A stretch of DNA of 64,000 bases from Roseomonas aerilata DSM 19363 (GTDB taxonomy: Bacteria > Pseudomonadota > Alphaproteobacteria > Acetobacterales > Acetobacteraceae), in the NCBI RefSeq assembly GCF_000711725.1, contig NZ_JONP01000016.1, positions 1 to 64,000 on the forward strand. Direction: 5' to 3'. Both the position numbers and the translations under genes were made by a program. Below, piece by piece: positions 53,948 to 63,964 of the stretch (its first letter is position 1; each line of letters begins with the position of its first letter). The notes below the pieces were generated by a model. It was not told the DNA's origin. It worked only from the letters and a program-made list of their open reading frames with translations, and made no database searches.

Positions 53948-53977
53948 AAAAACCCCGCGCGGCAGGGCCGGGCGGGG
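53948..53977 (-). terminator. Intrinsic terminator in the leader of the tail-fibre module
   Basis: On the minus strand CCCCGCCCGGC, a CCT loop and GCCGCGCGGGG form an 11-pair stem with one mismatch, followed by five T residues. It lies between a minus-strand promoter (54030-54058) and the first tail gene (start 53919), so it would stop a transcript of about 75 bases: a possible attenuator or a small RNA end. Confidence 0.7.
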
Positions 53978-54029
53978 CGGATGGTGAGTGGTTTGAGGGG
54001 CGGGCGCGGTTGTCCCGTTGGCGAGAGGG

Positions 54030-54058
54030 GAGTTACAGGACCCCTTGCCTTATGTCAA
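54030..54058 (-). promoter_or_regulatory. Sigma-70-type promoter of the tail-fibre module
   Basis: On the minus strand a perfect TTGACA (54053-54058) is followed after 15-17 bases by TGTAAC or TAACTC (54030-54037). The area is much richer in A+T than the surroundings. It points to the tail module, with a start near 54024. Confidence 0.55.
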
Positions 54059-54155
54059 GAAATAATTCCTCGAAGTTCCCAGAAAAGATACCCATCTTGC
54101 GTCCTGCGCCGAGCCCCATAACCTCACGCTTTCCAGCCCAGCTCCGCGAGACGGC

Positions 54156-55244
54156 ATGACCCCTTTCCGCACTCTCCTGCTGCTTCTCGCGATGGCCCTC
54201 CCGGCTTCCGCTCAGCAGCCTGTCCTGAACGTCTATAACTGGACCGACTACATCGATCCCCAGGCGATCGAGGGCTTCCAGCGCGAGACCGGCATCCGCG
54301 TCCGCTACGACGTCTTCGACAGCCTAGAGACGCTGGAGGGAAAGCTCTCCGCCGGGCGCTCCGGCTACGATGTCATCGTGCCCACCAGCGAGCCGAGCTT
54401 CGCCCGCCTGGCCCGCGCGGGCGCGCTCCGCCCGCTCGACCGCGCCGCGATCCCCAACTGGTCCGGCCAGGACCCCGCATTGCTCGCGCAAGTGGCCAGT
54501 AGCGATCCCGGCAACCGCTTCGGCGCCATCTATCTCTGGGGCACCATCGGCATGGGTCTGCGCGCGGACCGCATCCGCGCCCTCGCGCCCGACGCGCCGC
54601 TCGACGGCCTCGACCTCATCCTGAAGCCTGAGAACGCGCGGCGAATCGCCGGCTGCGGCATCGCCATCATGGACAGCGGCATCGACATCATCCCGAGCGT
54701 GCTGCGCTGGCTGGGAAAGGATCCCAACAGCGCCGACGCCGCCGACGGGCGCGCGGCCGAGGCGGCGCTTCTGGCCATCCGCCCGCATGTCCGCGCCATC
54801 ATTCCTTCCTCCGCCATCACGGACGCCCTGGCGCAGGGCGAGTACTGCGCGGTGCTCACCTATTCGGGCGACGTCGTGCAGGCCCGGAACCGCGCGGAGG
54901 CGGCGGGCCGCGACTCCGGCCTGACCTATGCCCAGCCGAGCCAGGGCGCGCAGATCTGGTTCGACATGCTCGCCATCCCCGCCGACGCGCCGAACCCCGA
55001 GGCCGCCCAGCGCTTCATCGACTACATGCTCCGCCCCCAGGTCATCGCGGGCGTCACGAACCAGGTGCGCTACCCCAACGCCGTCCCCGCCTCCCGCCAA
55101 TACCTGCGGCCGGAAGTCGCGGCCGATCCCAATGTCTATCCCTCCCAGGAAGCGATCGCCCGCGCCTTCACCGTCGCTGCCCCCGGGCCGGCGGCCGAGC
55201 GCACCCGTGCCCGTTCCTGGTCCCGCTTCAAGGCCGGCCGTTGA
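54156..55244 (+). CDS. potF: Putrescine/spermidine ABC transporter substrate-binding protein
   Basis: A 362-residue periplasmic binding protein. The signal peptide (FRTLLLLLAMALPASAQ) is cut after about residue 20. The family opening LNVYNWTDYIDPQAIEGFQ is present, with polyamine-site residues in YDVIVPTSEPSFARL and YLWGTIGMG. The stop overlaps the TTG of the ATPase gene (TTGA, 55241-55244). First of a four-gene coupled potFGHI operon. Confidence 0.94.
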   Translation: MTPFRTLLLLLAMALPASAQQPVLNVYNWTDYIDPQAIEGFQRETGIRVRYDVFDSLETLEGKLSAGRSGYDVIVPTSEPSFARLARAGALRPLDRAAIPNWSGQDPALLAQVASSDPGNRFGAIYLWGTIGMGLRADRIRALAPDAPLDGLDLILKPENARRIAGCGIAIMDSGIDIIPSVLRWLGKDPNSADAADGRAAEAALLAIRPHVRAIIPSSAITDALAQGEYCAVLTYSGDVVQARNRAEAAGRDSGLTYAQPSQGAQIWFDMLAIPADAPNPEAAQRFIDYMLRPQVIAGVTNQVRYPNAVPASRQYLRPEVAADPNVYPSQEAIARAFTVAAPGPAAERTRARSWSRFKAGR

Positions 55245-56290
55245 CCCCACGCCTCTCGCTCACCGCCGTCACCCGCCGCTTTGAGGGCGTGACGGCGCTC
55301 GACGGTGTCTCGCTCGACGTCGCCGCCGGGGAGTTCCTCGCGCTGCTCGGCGGCTCCGGCTCCGGCAAATCTACCCTGCTGCGCGTGATCGCGGGCTTCG
55401 AGACGCCCGATTCCGGCACCGTGTCCCTCGATGGCGCGGACCTCGCGGGCGTGCCCCCGCATCGGCGCCCCGTGAACATGATGTTCCAGTCCTACGCCCT
55501 GTTCCCGCACATGAGCGTCGCGGCCAACATCGGCTACGGACTCCGCCGCGAGGGTCGCCCGCGCGCCGAGATCGAGGCGCGCGTCGCCCAGGCCGTCGCG
55601 ACCGTGCGCCTGGAAGGCATGGAGAAGCGCCGCCCCGACGCCCTCTCCGGCGGCCAGCGCCAGCGCGTCGCCCTTGCCCGCGCCCTGGTGAAGCGCCCCC
55701 GCCTCCTCCTGCTGGACGAACCGCTCGGCGCGCTCGACGCCAATCTGAGGGAGCGCACGGGCTTCGAGCTGCGCGCGATCCAGCGCGAGAGCGGCGCCGC
55801 TTTCGTCATGGTCACCCACGACCAGGCCGAGGCGCTGGCGCTCGCCGACCGCGTGGCCGTCATGGACCGCGGCCGCCTCCTGCAGGTCGCCCCCCCGCGC
55901 GAGCTCTACGAGCGCCCGGCCACCCGCTTCGTCGCCACCTTTCTCGGCGCCGCCAACATCCTCTCCGGCGCCCGCACCGCCGACGGCGCGCTGCACTGCC
56001 ACGAGGCCGCCTGCACCCTCCGCGCCCCCACCCCTATCCCCGAGGGAACCGCCGCCGCCGCGATCCGCCCCGAGCGAATCCGCATCGCGACCACGACCGG
56101 CGACAACACCGCCGCCGGCACCGTCGAGGAGGCCGCCTTCCGCGGCGAGAGCAGCCTTCTCCTCGTGCGCCTCGCGGGCGGCGCCCTCATCCGCGTCTCC
56201 CACGCCGAGGAGGGCGGCGCCCCACCACCCCGCGGCACCCCGGTCCACCTCGCCTGGGACGCCGACGCCGTGGTCCCGCTCGCCGAATGA
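55241..56290 (+). CDS. potG: Putrescine/spermidine ABC transporter ATP-binding protein
   Basis: A 349-residue ABC ATPase with Walker A (LLGGSGSGKSTLLRVIAGFE), Q-loop QSYALFPHMSV, the ABC signature LSGGQRQRVALARAL, Walker B (LLLLDEPLGALDANLR) and H-loop VTHDQAEALALA. A C-terminal TOBE domain (~residues 270-349) follows, as in PotA/PotG. TTG start overlaps potF; the stop overlaps potH (ATGA). Confidence 0.96.
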   Translation: MTPRLSLTAVTRRFEGVTALDGVSLDVAAGEFLALLGGSGSGKSTLLRVIAGFETPDSGTVSLDGADLAGVPPHRRPVNMMFQSYALFPHMSVAANIGYGLRREGRPRAEIEARVAQAVATVRLEGMEKRRPDALSGGQRQRVALARALVKRPRLLLLDEPLGALDANLRERTGFELRAIQRESGAAFVMVTHDQAEALALADRVAVMDRGRLLQVAPPRELYERPATRFVATFLGAANILSGARTADGALHCHEAACTLRAPTPIPEGTAAAAIRPERIRIATTTGDNTAAGTVEEAAFRGESSLLLVRLAGGALIRVSHAEEGGAPPPRGTPVHLAWDADAVVPLAE

Positions 56291-57123
56291 AAGCCGTCCT
56301 CCGCCTCATCCCCGCCGCCTGGCTCGCCCTGCTGGTCGCAGCACCTCTCGTGCTGGTCGCCATCATGGCCCTCTCCTGGCAGGCCGAGGGCGTGCCCCCC
56401 TACAGCCCGCCCTGGGCGGGGGAGGGGATCAACCCTGACAACCTCCGCCTCCTGGCCGAGGACCCCCACTACCGCGACGCCCTCGCCCAATCGCTGGTCG
56501 TCGCCGCCCTCACCGCCGGCCTCTGCCTGCTGGTCGCCACCCCGATGGGCATTGCCATTGCCCGCGCCGGGCGGGGGCGCAACGCGCTGCTCGGCGCGGT
56601 CCTGCTGCCTTTCTGGACGGGCTTCCTCATCCGCATCGGCGCCTGGATCGGCCTGTTGCGGGACGAGGGCTGGATCAACTCCGTCCTCCGCGCCCTCGGC
56701 TGGATCGACCAGCCCCTGCCGCTGCTCTACTCTAACGGCGCGATGCTGCTGGGCATGGTCCACGCCTACCTGCCCTTCGCCGTGCTGCCCGTCTTCGCAG
56801 CGGCCACGCGGCTGGACCCCGTGCTGGAACAGGCCGCCGCCGACCTCGGCGCCACCCCCGGCCGCGCCTTCCTCACGATCACCCTGCCGCAGCTCCTTCC
56901 GGCGCTCGCCGCCGCCTTCCTCCTCGTCTTCATCCCCGCGGCGGGCGAGTACGTCATCCCCGAACTCCTTGGCCCCGCCGACGCCACCCTCGTCGGCCGC
57001 GTCCTCTTCCAGGAGTTCTTCCAGAACCGGGATTGGCCCGTCGCCTCTGCCCTCGCGATCGCGCTCCTGGCCCTGCTGCTCGGCCCCATCATCCTCTTCC
57101 AGCGCCTGGGCCGCTCGGCATGA
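56287..57123 (+). CDS. potH: Putrescine/spermidine ABC transporter permease
   Basis: A 278-residue inner-membrane permease with about six membrane helices. The EAA-type cytoplasmic loop is DLGATPGRAFLTITLPQLLPAL, with EYVIPELLGPADATLVGRVL near the end as in PotB/PotH. Overlaps potG and potI by four bases each. Confidence 0.94.
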   Translation: MKAVLRLIPAAWLALLVAAPLVLVAIMALSWQAEGVPPYSPPWAGEGINPDNLRLLAEDPHYRDALAQSLVVAALTAGLCLLVATPMGIAIARAGRGRNALLGAVLLPFWTGFLIRIGAWIGLLRDEGWINSVLRALGWIDQPLPLLYSNGAMLLGMVHAYLPFAVLPVFAAATRLDPVLEQAAADLGATPGRAFLTITLPQLLPALAAAFLLVFIPAAGEYVIPELLGPADATLVGRVLFQEFFQNRDWPVASALAIALLALLLGPIILFQRLGRSA

Positions 57124-57908
57124 CGCCGCGCTGGCTCCGGGTCGCCATGTGGGCCGGCCTCGCCTTCCTCTGGCTGCCGGTGGCGCTGCTCGTCGCCTAC
57201 GCCTTCTCGGCCGATCCGGTTCCCTTCCGCTGGGGCGGCTTCTCCACGCGCTGGTTCACGGCGCTGGCCGCCAATGACCGCCTGCTGGAGGCCGCCTGGC
57301 TCTCCCTCCGCGTTGCCGCCGGCGCCGCCACCCTGGCCGTCCTCCTCGGCAGCGCCACCGGCTGGGTTCTAGCCCGCCACGGCCCCTTTGCTGGCCGCGC
57401 GGTCTTCGGTGCCCTTGCCGGCGCCCCCCTGGTTCTGCCGGAAGTGGTGACCGGCCTTTCCCTTCTCCTCCTTTTCGTGGCGCTAGAGGGCGCGACAGGC
57501 TGGCCGGAGGGCCGCGGGGCCCTGACCGTCCTGCTCGCCCATGCCACGCTCGGTACCGCCTACGCCGCTGTCGTCATCCAGTCCCGCCTCGCCTCCCGCG
57601 ACCGGGACCTGGAGGAGGCCGCCCGCGACCTTGGCGCCGGCCCCGCCACGGCCTTCGCCACCGTCACCCTGCCCCTGATGGCGCCCAGCCTCGCCGCCGC
57701 CTGGCTCCTCGCCTTCACCCTCTCGCTGGACGACGTGGTGCTCGCCTCCTTCGTCTCCGGCCCCGCCGGCACCACCCTGCCGGTCGCGCTCTTCTCCATG
57801 CTCCGCCTCGGCATGACGCCCGAGGTGAACGCCCTGGCCACGCTTCTCCTGGTGGCTGCTGGCGTCACCCTCGCGGCAGTCGGCTGGTTGTTGCGCCCCC
57901 GCGAGTAG
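57120..57908 (+). CDS. potI: Putrescine/spermidine ABC transporter permease
   Basis: A 262-residue partner permease. The opening MTPRWLRVAMWAGLAFLWLP is a membrane anchor. The EAA loop DLGAGPATAFATVTLPLMAP and the motif SLDDVVLASFVSGPAGTTLP are those of PotC/PotI. ATG 57120 overlaps the potH stop. Last gene of the operon. Confidence 0.94.
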   Translation: MTPRWLRVAMWAGLAFLWLPVALLVAYAFSADPVPFRWGGFSTRWFTALAANDRLLEAAWLSLRVAAGAATLAVLLGSATGWVLARHGPFAGRAVFGALAGAPLVLPEVVTGLSLLLLFVALEGATGWPEGRGALTVLLAHATLGTAYAAVVIQSRLASRDRDLEEAARDLGAGPATAFATVTLPLMAPSLAAAWLLAFTLSLDDVVLASFVSGPAGTTLPVALFSMLRLGMTPEVNALATLLLVAAGVTLAAVGWLLRPRE

Positions 57909-57980
57909 AAATCGGGACTGGAATGCGCGGATCGGCGGTTTCGCCGCGCCGCCAGGGAGACTAGGGTCCGCGCTATCTGA

Positions 57981-59650
<1,670 letters not shown>

Positions 59651-59692
59651 TTTCCGCCCCCTCAAAGCACCGCCCACACTGGAACGCACCGA

Positions 59693-60895
59693 ATGCCCGC
59701 CCTCGCTCAGAGGCTGCAGGAGATCACCCTCTCCGGCTCCTCCCGCATGTCCCTTCGCGCGCGCGAGCTGCGCGAGGCCGGCCACAAGGTCATCAGCCTG
59801 ACCATCGGCGAGCCCGACTTCGCCACCCCGCCCCACGCCATCGAGGCCGCGCACGAAGCCGCCCTGGCCGGCAAAACCAAGTACCCGCCGAACGACGGCT
59901 GGCCTGAGCTGAAGGCCGCCGTTCAGCGCAAGTTCAAGCGCGAGAACGGCCTCGACTACGCCCTAGACGAGATCATGATCGGCAACGGCGGCAAGCAGGT
60001 GATCCTGGACGGCATCCTCGCCACCGTCGATGCGGGCGACGAGATCGTCATCCCCACCCCCTTCTGGTCCGCCTATGCCGACATCGGCAAGCTCGCTGGC
60101 GGCGTGCCCGTTCTCGTGCCCTGCCCGCAGAACAACGGCTTCAAGCTCCGCCCCGAGGACCTCGACGCCGCCATCACCCCGCGCACCAAGTGGGTGGTAC
60201 TGAACTTCCCCAACAACCCCTCCGGCGCCGCCCTCACGCGCGACGAGGTGGCCGCGCTCGCCGCCGTGCTGATGCGCCACCCCCATGTCTGGGTGATGTC
60301 GGACGAGATGTACGAGCACATCAGCTACGTCGAGACCGGCTTCCACAGCATCGCCGCCGTCGAGCCAGGATTGAAGGACCGCGTGCTCACCGTCAGCGGC
60401 GCCTCGAAAACCTACGCCATGACCGGCTGGCGCGTCGGCTTCTGCGGTGGCCCTCGCGCGCTGATCAAGGCCATGACCAACATGCAGAGCCAGACGACGA
60501 ACGGCATCGCCACCGTCGCCCAGGCCGCCACCATCGCGGCCCTCGACGGCCCGCAGGACGCGGTGGAAGAGCGCCGTGCCCTCTACCGCGCCCGCCGCGA
60601 CCTCGTGGTGGAGATGCTGAACGAGGCGCCGGGCATCCAGTGCCACCGCCCGGAAGGCGCCTTCTACGTCTATCCCGGCGTCGCCGGCCTGCTCGGCCGC
60701 ACCACCGCCGGCGGCCGCCGCCTGGAAACGGACGAGGACGTCGCCATGGCCCTGCTGGAGGAGAACCACGTCGCCACCGTCTCCGGCACCGCCTACGCGA
60801 TGAGCCCCTATATCCGCCTCTCCTACGCGACGGACACCGAAACGCTGCGCGAGGCCTGCGCCCGCATCCAGGCTTTCTGCCAGGGCCTGTCATGA
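59693..60895 (+). CDS. Class I aminotransferase, paralogue of the preceding aminotransferase
   Basis: A 400-residue PLP enzyme with LTIGEPDFATPPHAIEAAHE, IGNGGKQVILDGILATVDAG, NFPNNPSGAALTRDEVAAL and SGASKTYAMTGWRVGFCGG (Schiff-base lysine). Full-length resemblance to the enzyme at 58 kb suggests duplication. The substrate may differ, as several active-site neighbours do. The stop overlaps the double-GNAT gene (ATGA, 60892-60895). Confidence 0.92.
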   Translation: MPALAQRLQEITLSGSSRMSLRARELREAGHKVISLTIGEPDFATPPHAIEAAHEAALAGKTKYPPNDGWPELKAAVQRKFKRENGLDYALDEIMIGNGGKQVILDGILATVDAGDEIVIPTPFWSAYADIGKLAGGVPVLVPCPQNNGFKLRPEDLDAAITPRTKWVVLNFPNNPSGAALTRDEVAALAAVLMRHPHVWVMSDEMYEHISYVETGFHSIAAVEPGLKDRVLTVSGASKTYAMTGWRVGFCGGPRALIKAMTNMQSQTTNGIATVAQAATIAALDGPQDAVEERRALYRARRDLVVEMLNEAPGIQCHRPEGAFYVYPGVAGLLGRTTAGGRRLETDEDVAMALLEENHVATVSGTAYAMSPYIRLSYATDTETLREACARIQAFCQGLS

Positions 60896-61890
60896 CCCCG
60901 GCCATCCGCCCCGGCACCGACGCCGATGCGGATGGCTTCATCCGCCTGATCGGCGATGCCTGGGCCGAATACCCCAACTGCGTCCTCGACGTGGACGCCG
61001 AGGTCCCCGAGCTCCGGGCGCTTGCCACCCACTTCGAGAAGGTCGGCGGTGCCCTCTGGGCCGCCGAGGCGGACGGCGCCATCGTCGGCATGGTCGCCAC
61101 CCGCCCGCTTCGCGATGATGACGAGGCCTGGGAAATCGGCCGCATGTACGTGGCGAAATCCGCCCGCGGCACCGGCCTCGCCCATGCCCTGCTCGACCGC
61201 GCCGAGGCCCATGCCGTCGCCCACGGCGCCAGGCGCATGATCCTCTGGACCGACACCCGCTTCGAGGCCGCGCACCGCTTCTACGAGAAGCGCGGCTACG
61301 TCCGCGCCGGCTCCATCCGCATCCTCGATGACATCTCTAACTCCCTCGAGTTCCGTTACGCCAAGCCCGCGACCGGTGTGGTGGTTGAGGTTCTGGACGC
61401 CGCCGCGGCCTCCAGCGCCGAGCGCCGCCTGGCCGAGATCCTCGTCGCCTGCGTCGCCGCCGGCGCCTCCGTCTCCTACCTGCCGCCCCTCTCGCGCGAG
61501 GTCGCCCGCGCCTTCTGGCGGGGCGTTTCCGCCGACGTCGCAACCGGCGCCAAGGTGCTTCTCGGCGCCTGGTGCGACGGCCAGCTCGCCGGCACCGTGC
61601 AACTCGTCCTCGCGCAGCAGCCTAACGCCCCCCACCGCGCGGAGGTCGCGAAGGTCCTCGTGGACCCCGCCTTCCGCCGCCGCGGCATCGGCCGCGCCCT
61701 CATCCGCCGCGCCGAGCAGACCGCCCGCGGCATCGGCCGGAGCCTTCTGGTGCTGGACACCGAGGCCGGCGGCGACGCAGAGCGCCTCTACCGCAGCCTC
61801 GGCTGGCAGGAGACCGGCCGCGTGCCCGGCTACGCGCTGGGCCACGACCGCCAGCCGCTCGACACCGTCTTCTTCTGGAAGAGGCCCTGA
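60892..61890 (+). CDS. Protein with two GNAT acetyltransferase domains
   Basis: A 332-residue protein made of two GNAT repeats. Domain 1 (~1-160) has EIGRMYVAKSARGTGLAHALLDRAEA and THRFYEKRGYV-type ending (AAHRFYEKRGYVRAGS). Domain 2 (~170-332) has EVAKVLVDPAFRRRGIGRAL and AERLYRSLGWQETGRVPGYA. Both keep acetyl-CoA loops of R-x2-G-x-G/A type, so both may bind the cofactor. Overlaps neighbours at both ends. Substrate unknown. Confidence 0.85.
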   Translation: MTPAIRPGTDADADGFIRLIGDAWAEYPNCVLDVDAEVPELRALATHFEKVGGALWAAEADGAIVGMVATRPLRDDDEAWEIGRMYVAKSARGTGLAHALLDRAEAHAVAHGARRMILWTDTRFEAAHRFYEKRGYVRAGSIRILDDISNSLEFRYAKPATGVVVEVLDAAAASSAERRLAEILVACVAAGASVSYLPPLSREVARAFWRGVSADVATGAKVLLGAWCDGQLAGTVQLVLAQQPNAPHRAEVAKVLVDPAFRRRGIGRALIRRAEQTARGIGRSLLVLDTEAGGDAERLYRSLGWQETGRVPGYALGHDRQPLDTVFFWKRP

Positions 61891-62399
61891 TGATCACGCC
61901 GGACTGGTGCCGCATGATGGCGGCCTACAACGCGGAGATGAACCGCCGCCTTTACGCCGCCGCCGCCCGCCTGACGGACGCCGCTCGGCGCGAGACCCGC
62001 GGCGCTTTCTTCGGCAGCCTGCACGGCACGCTGAACCACCTTCTCTGGGGTGACATGCAGTGGATGTCGCGCTTCGACGGCGGCGAGAAGCCCCCGGTCG
62101 GGGGCGGCCAGGCCAGCACCGGCCTGGAACCCGACTTCGACGCCCTGGCCCGCCGCCGCGCCGCCATGGACGCCCGCATCACTGACTGGACCAGCCGCCT
62201 CTCACCAGAATGGCTCGCCGGTGACCTCACCTGGACCAGCGGCGCCGCAGGCCGGGAGATCACGCGCCCCCGTGCCCTGCTGGTCACCCACTTCTTCAAC
62301 CACCAGACCCATCACCGCGGCCAGGCCCACGCACTGCTGACCGCCGCCGGCGAGGATACCGGCGACACCGACCTCTTCCTCGTGCTGGACGCCGCCTAG
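61890..62399 (+). CDS. DinB-family (four-helix, metal-binding) protein
   Basis: A 169-residue protein of the DinB/YfiT fold. The three histidines expected for the metal are in FGSLHGTLNHLLWGDMQWM (first) and VTHFFNHQTHHRGQAHALL (the others). Such proteins are often thiol-dependent transferases. ATG 61890 shares a base with the preceding stop. Its stop TAG and that of the convergent gene share the palindrome CTAG (62396-62399). Confidence 0.9.
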   Translation: MITPDWCRMMAAYNAEMNRRLYAAAARLTDAARRETRGAFFGSLHGTLNHLLWGDMQWMSRFDGGEKPPVGGGQASTGLEPDFDALARRRAAMDARITDWTSRLSPEWLAGDLTWTSGAAGREITRPRALLVTHFFNHQTHHRGQAHALLTAAGEDTGDTDLFLVLDAA

Positions 62400-62776
62400 C
62401 TCCGCTCGAGCAGCTCCACCCGCACGTTCTCCGGCCCCTCGATGAAAGCAATGCGTGTGCCCGGCCGAACATCGTTCGGCTCCATCACCACGCGAACGCC
62501 CTTCGACCGCATCTCCTCGATAACGGCATCGATGCCCTTCACCGTCACCGCGAGGTGCTCGATCCCAAGAAAGGGCGCCGGAGGGTTGCCCGGCGTCGTC
62601 GCGGGAACGCGGTCGATGAAGATGTCCACACCGCCGAGATCAAGGGTCACCCGCAGGCTCGTCGGTCCCTCGTTCCGCCCCTTCTTCTCCGCCGTCAGGT
62701 GCTCGACGAACCAGGCCGCCGTCGCGTCCGGGTCGGGGCTGCGGAGATGAACGTGATCGAAGGCGAAGCGGGCCAT
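62396..62776 (-). CDS. VOC/glyoxalase-fold protein
   Basis: A 126-residue single-domain vicinal-oxygen-chelate protein: FAFDHVHLRSPDPDATAAWF at the start, FLGIEHLAVTVKGIDAVIEE in the middle and RIAFIEGPENVRVELLE at the end. Metal-binding His/Glu positions are kept (H8 of DHVHL, H of EHLAV, E of VELLE). ATG 62774-62776 begins the fold; the longer in-frame reading to 62824 is probably not used. Possibly isomerase or dioxygenase-like; substrate unknown. Confidence 0.88.
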   Translation of the reverse strand: MARFAFDHVHLRSPDPDATAAWFVEHLTAEKKGRNEGPTSLRVTLDLGGVDIFIDRVPATTPGNPPAPFLGIEHLAVTVKGIDAVIEEMRSKGVRVVMEPNDVRPGTRIAFIEGPENVRVELLERS

Positions 62777-62786
62777 GACGGTTTCC

Positions 62787-62900
62787 TCAGCGAAGGCTGT
62801 TGAGTCCGCCACTACCACCGACATAGGGCCCGCGCGACCCCTCCCGCCCCTCGCAAGCAGCGAGGCCGAGCAGCGCCAGCAGGACGAGAGCCGCCCGCAT
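62787..62900 (-). CDS. Tiny lipoprotein, 37 residues
   Basis: Reads MRAALVLLALLGLAACEGRE then 17 residues rich in Gly and Ser. A lipobox LAAC at residues 13-16 with a good hydrophobic core predicts a diacylglyceryl-modified peptide of only 22 residues after cleavage. The ATG shares its first base with the stop of the ABC ATPase gene (TGATG), implying coupled translation. No family recognised. Confidence 0.6.
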   Translation of the reverse strand: MRAALVLLALLGLAACEGREGSRGPYVGGSGGLNSLR

Positions 62901-63964
62901 CAGACCGGCTGCCCGCCATGGTTAGGCAGGTCGTTCAGGTGGCACCGGCTGCGATGCCCGGGCGCCACCTCCTGCAAGGCCGGGATCTCCACCCGGCAGC
63001 GGTCGAAGGCGTGCGGGCAGCGCGGATGGAAATGGCACCCTGCCGGCGGGTTGAGCGGGGAGGGGATCTCACCCTTCACCGTCGCGAAGGCCTTCTTCCG
63101 CGCCTCGATCTTCGGCACCGCCGCCAGCAGAGACTGCGTGTAGGGATGGTTGGCGCGGGCAAACACCGTCTCCGTCGGCGCCTCCTCCACCACGCGGCCG
63201 AGATACATGATCACCACCCGGTCACTCAGGTGCTCCACCACGCCGAGGTCGTGGGAGATGAACAGGTAGGTAAGGTTCAGCTCCCCCCGCAGCTTCATGA
63301 ACAGGTTCAGCACCTGCGCCTGGATCGAGACGTCGAGTGCCGCCACCGACTCGTCGCAGACAAGGAACTCCGGCTGGACCGCCAGCGCCCGCGCGATGCC
63401 GATGCGCTGCCGCTGCCCGCCCGAGAACTGGTGCGGGTAGCGCGCCTTGAACGCCGGATCGAGGCCCGCGCGCCGCATCTGCTCGTCTACATAGGCGGAG
63501 AAGCCAGCCCGCGTCGTCAGCCCATGGAAGAGCGGCGCCTCGCCGATGATCTCCGCCACCTTCAGCCGCGGGTTCAGCGAGGACATCGGGTCCTGGAAGA
63601 TCATCTGCGCCTGCAGCATAGCCGCCCGCGCTTCCTTCCCGTGCAGCCCCGTGCGGTCCCGGCCCTTCCATAGGATCGTCCCGTCCGAGGGCGGCATGAT
63701 GCCCGCCACCATCCGTCCGAGCGTGGACTTCCCGCAGCCGGATTCCCCAACGAGCCCGACCACCTCCCCCTTGCGGATCGTCAGGTCCACCTTGTCCACC
63801 GCGTGCACGACCTCGTCGCGCAACGGCGCGCCGAGCTTGGCCGCGATCTTCCCGGCGAAATCCAGCCGCTTGGCGAAGCGGCGGGATACCCCCACCACCT
63901 CGATCAGCTTCTCCGCATCCGCCCCGCGCGCGAAAGCCTTCGGGGCCTCAACCGTCGCGCTCAT
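62900..63964 (-). CDS. dppF: Dipeptide/oligopeptide ABC transporter ATP-binding protein
   Basis: A 354-residue ABC ATPase of the DppF/OppF type. It has Walker A (GLVGESGCGKSTLGRMVAGI), Q-loop FQDPMSSLNPRL, the signature FSGGQRQRIGIARAL, Walker B (FLVCDESVAALDVSIQAQ) and the C-terminal oligopeptide-type extension with cysteines (PAGCHFHPRCPHAFDRC). Start overlaps the stop of the preceding ATPase gene (ATGA, 63961-63964). Permease and binding-protein genes should lie beyond the window. Confidence 0.93.
   Translation of the reverse strand: MSATVEAPKAFARGADAEKLIEVVGVSRRFAKRLDFAGKIAAKLGAPLRDEVVHAVDKVDLTIRKGEVVGLVGESGCGKSTLGRMVAGIMPPSDGTILWKGRDRTGLHGKEARAAMLQAQMIFQDPMSSLNPRLKVAEIIGEAPLFHGLTTRAGFSAYVDEQMRRAGLDPAFKARYPHQFSGGQRQRIGIARALAVQPEFLVCDESVAALDVSIQAQVLNLFMKLRGELNLTYLFISHDLGVVEHLSDRVVIMYLGRVVEEAPTETVFARANHPYTQSLLAAVPKIEARKKAFATVKGEIPSPLNPPAGCHFHPRCPHAFDRCRVEIPALQEVAPGHRSRCHLNDLPNHGGQPV

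Noticed and set aside
53263-54159. Plus-strand frame of 298 codons reaching the potF start
   Set aside because: Antisense to the first tail-module gene with His/Arg/Ala-rich shadow composition; the promoter and terminator in that interval point the other way.
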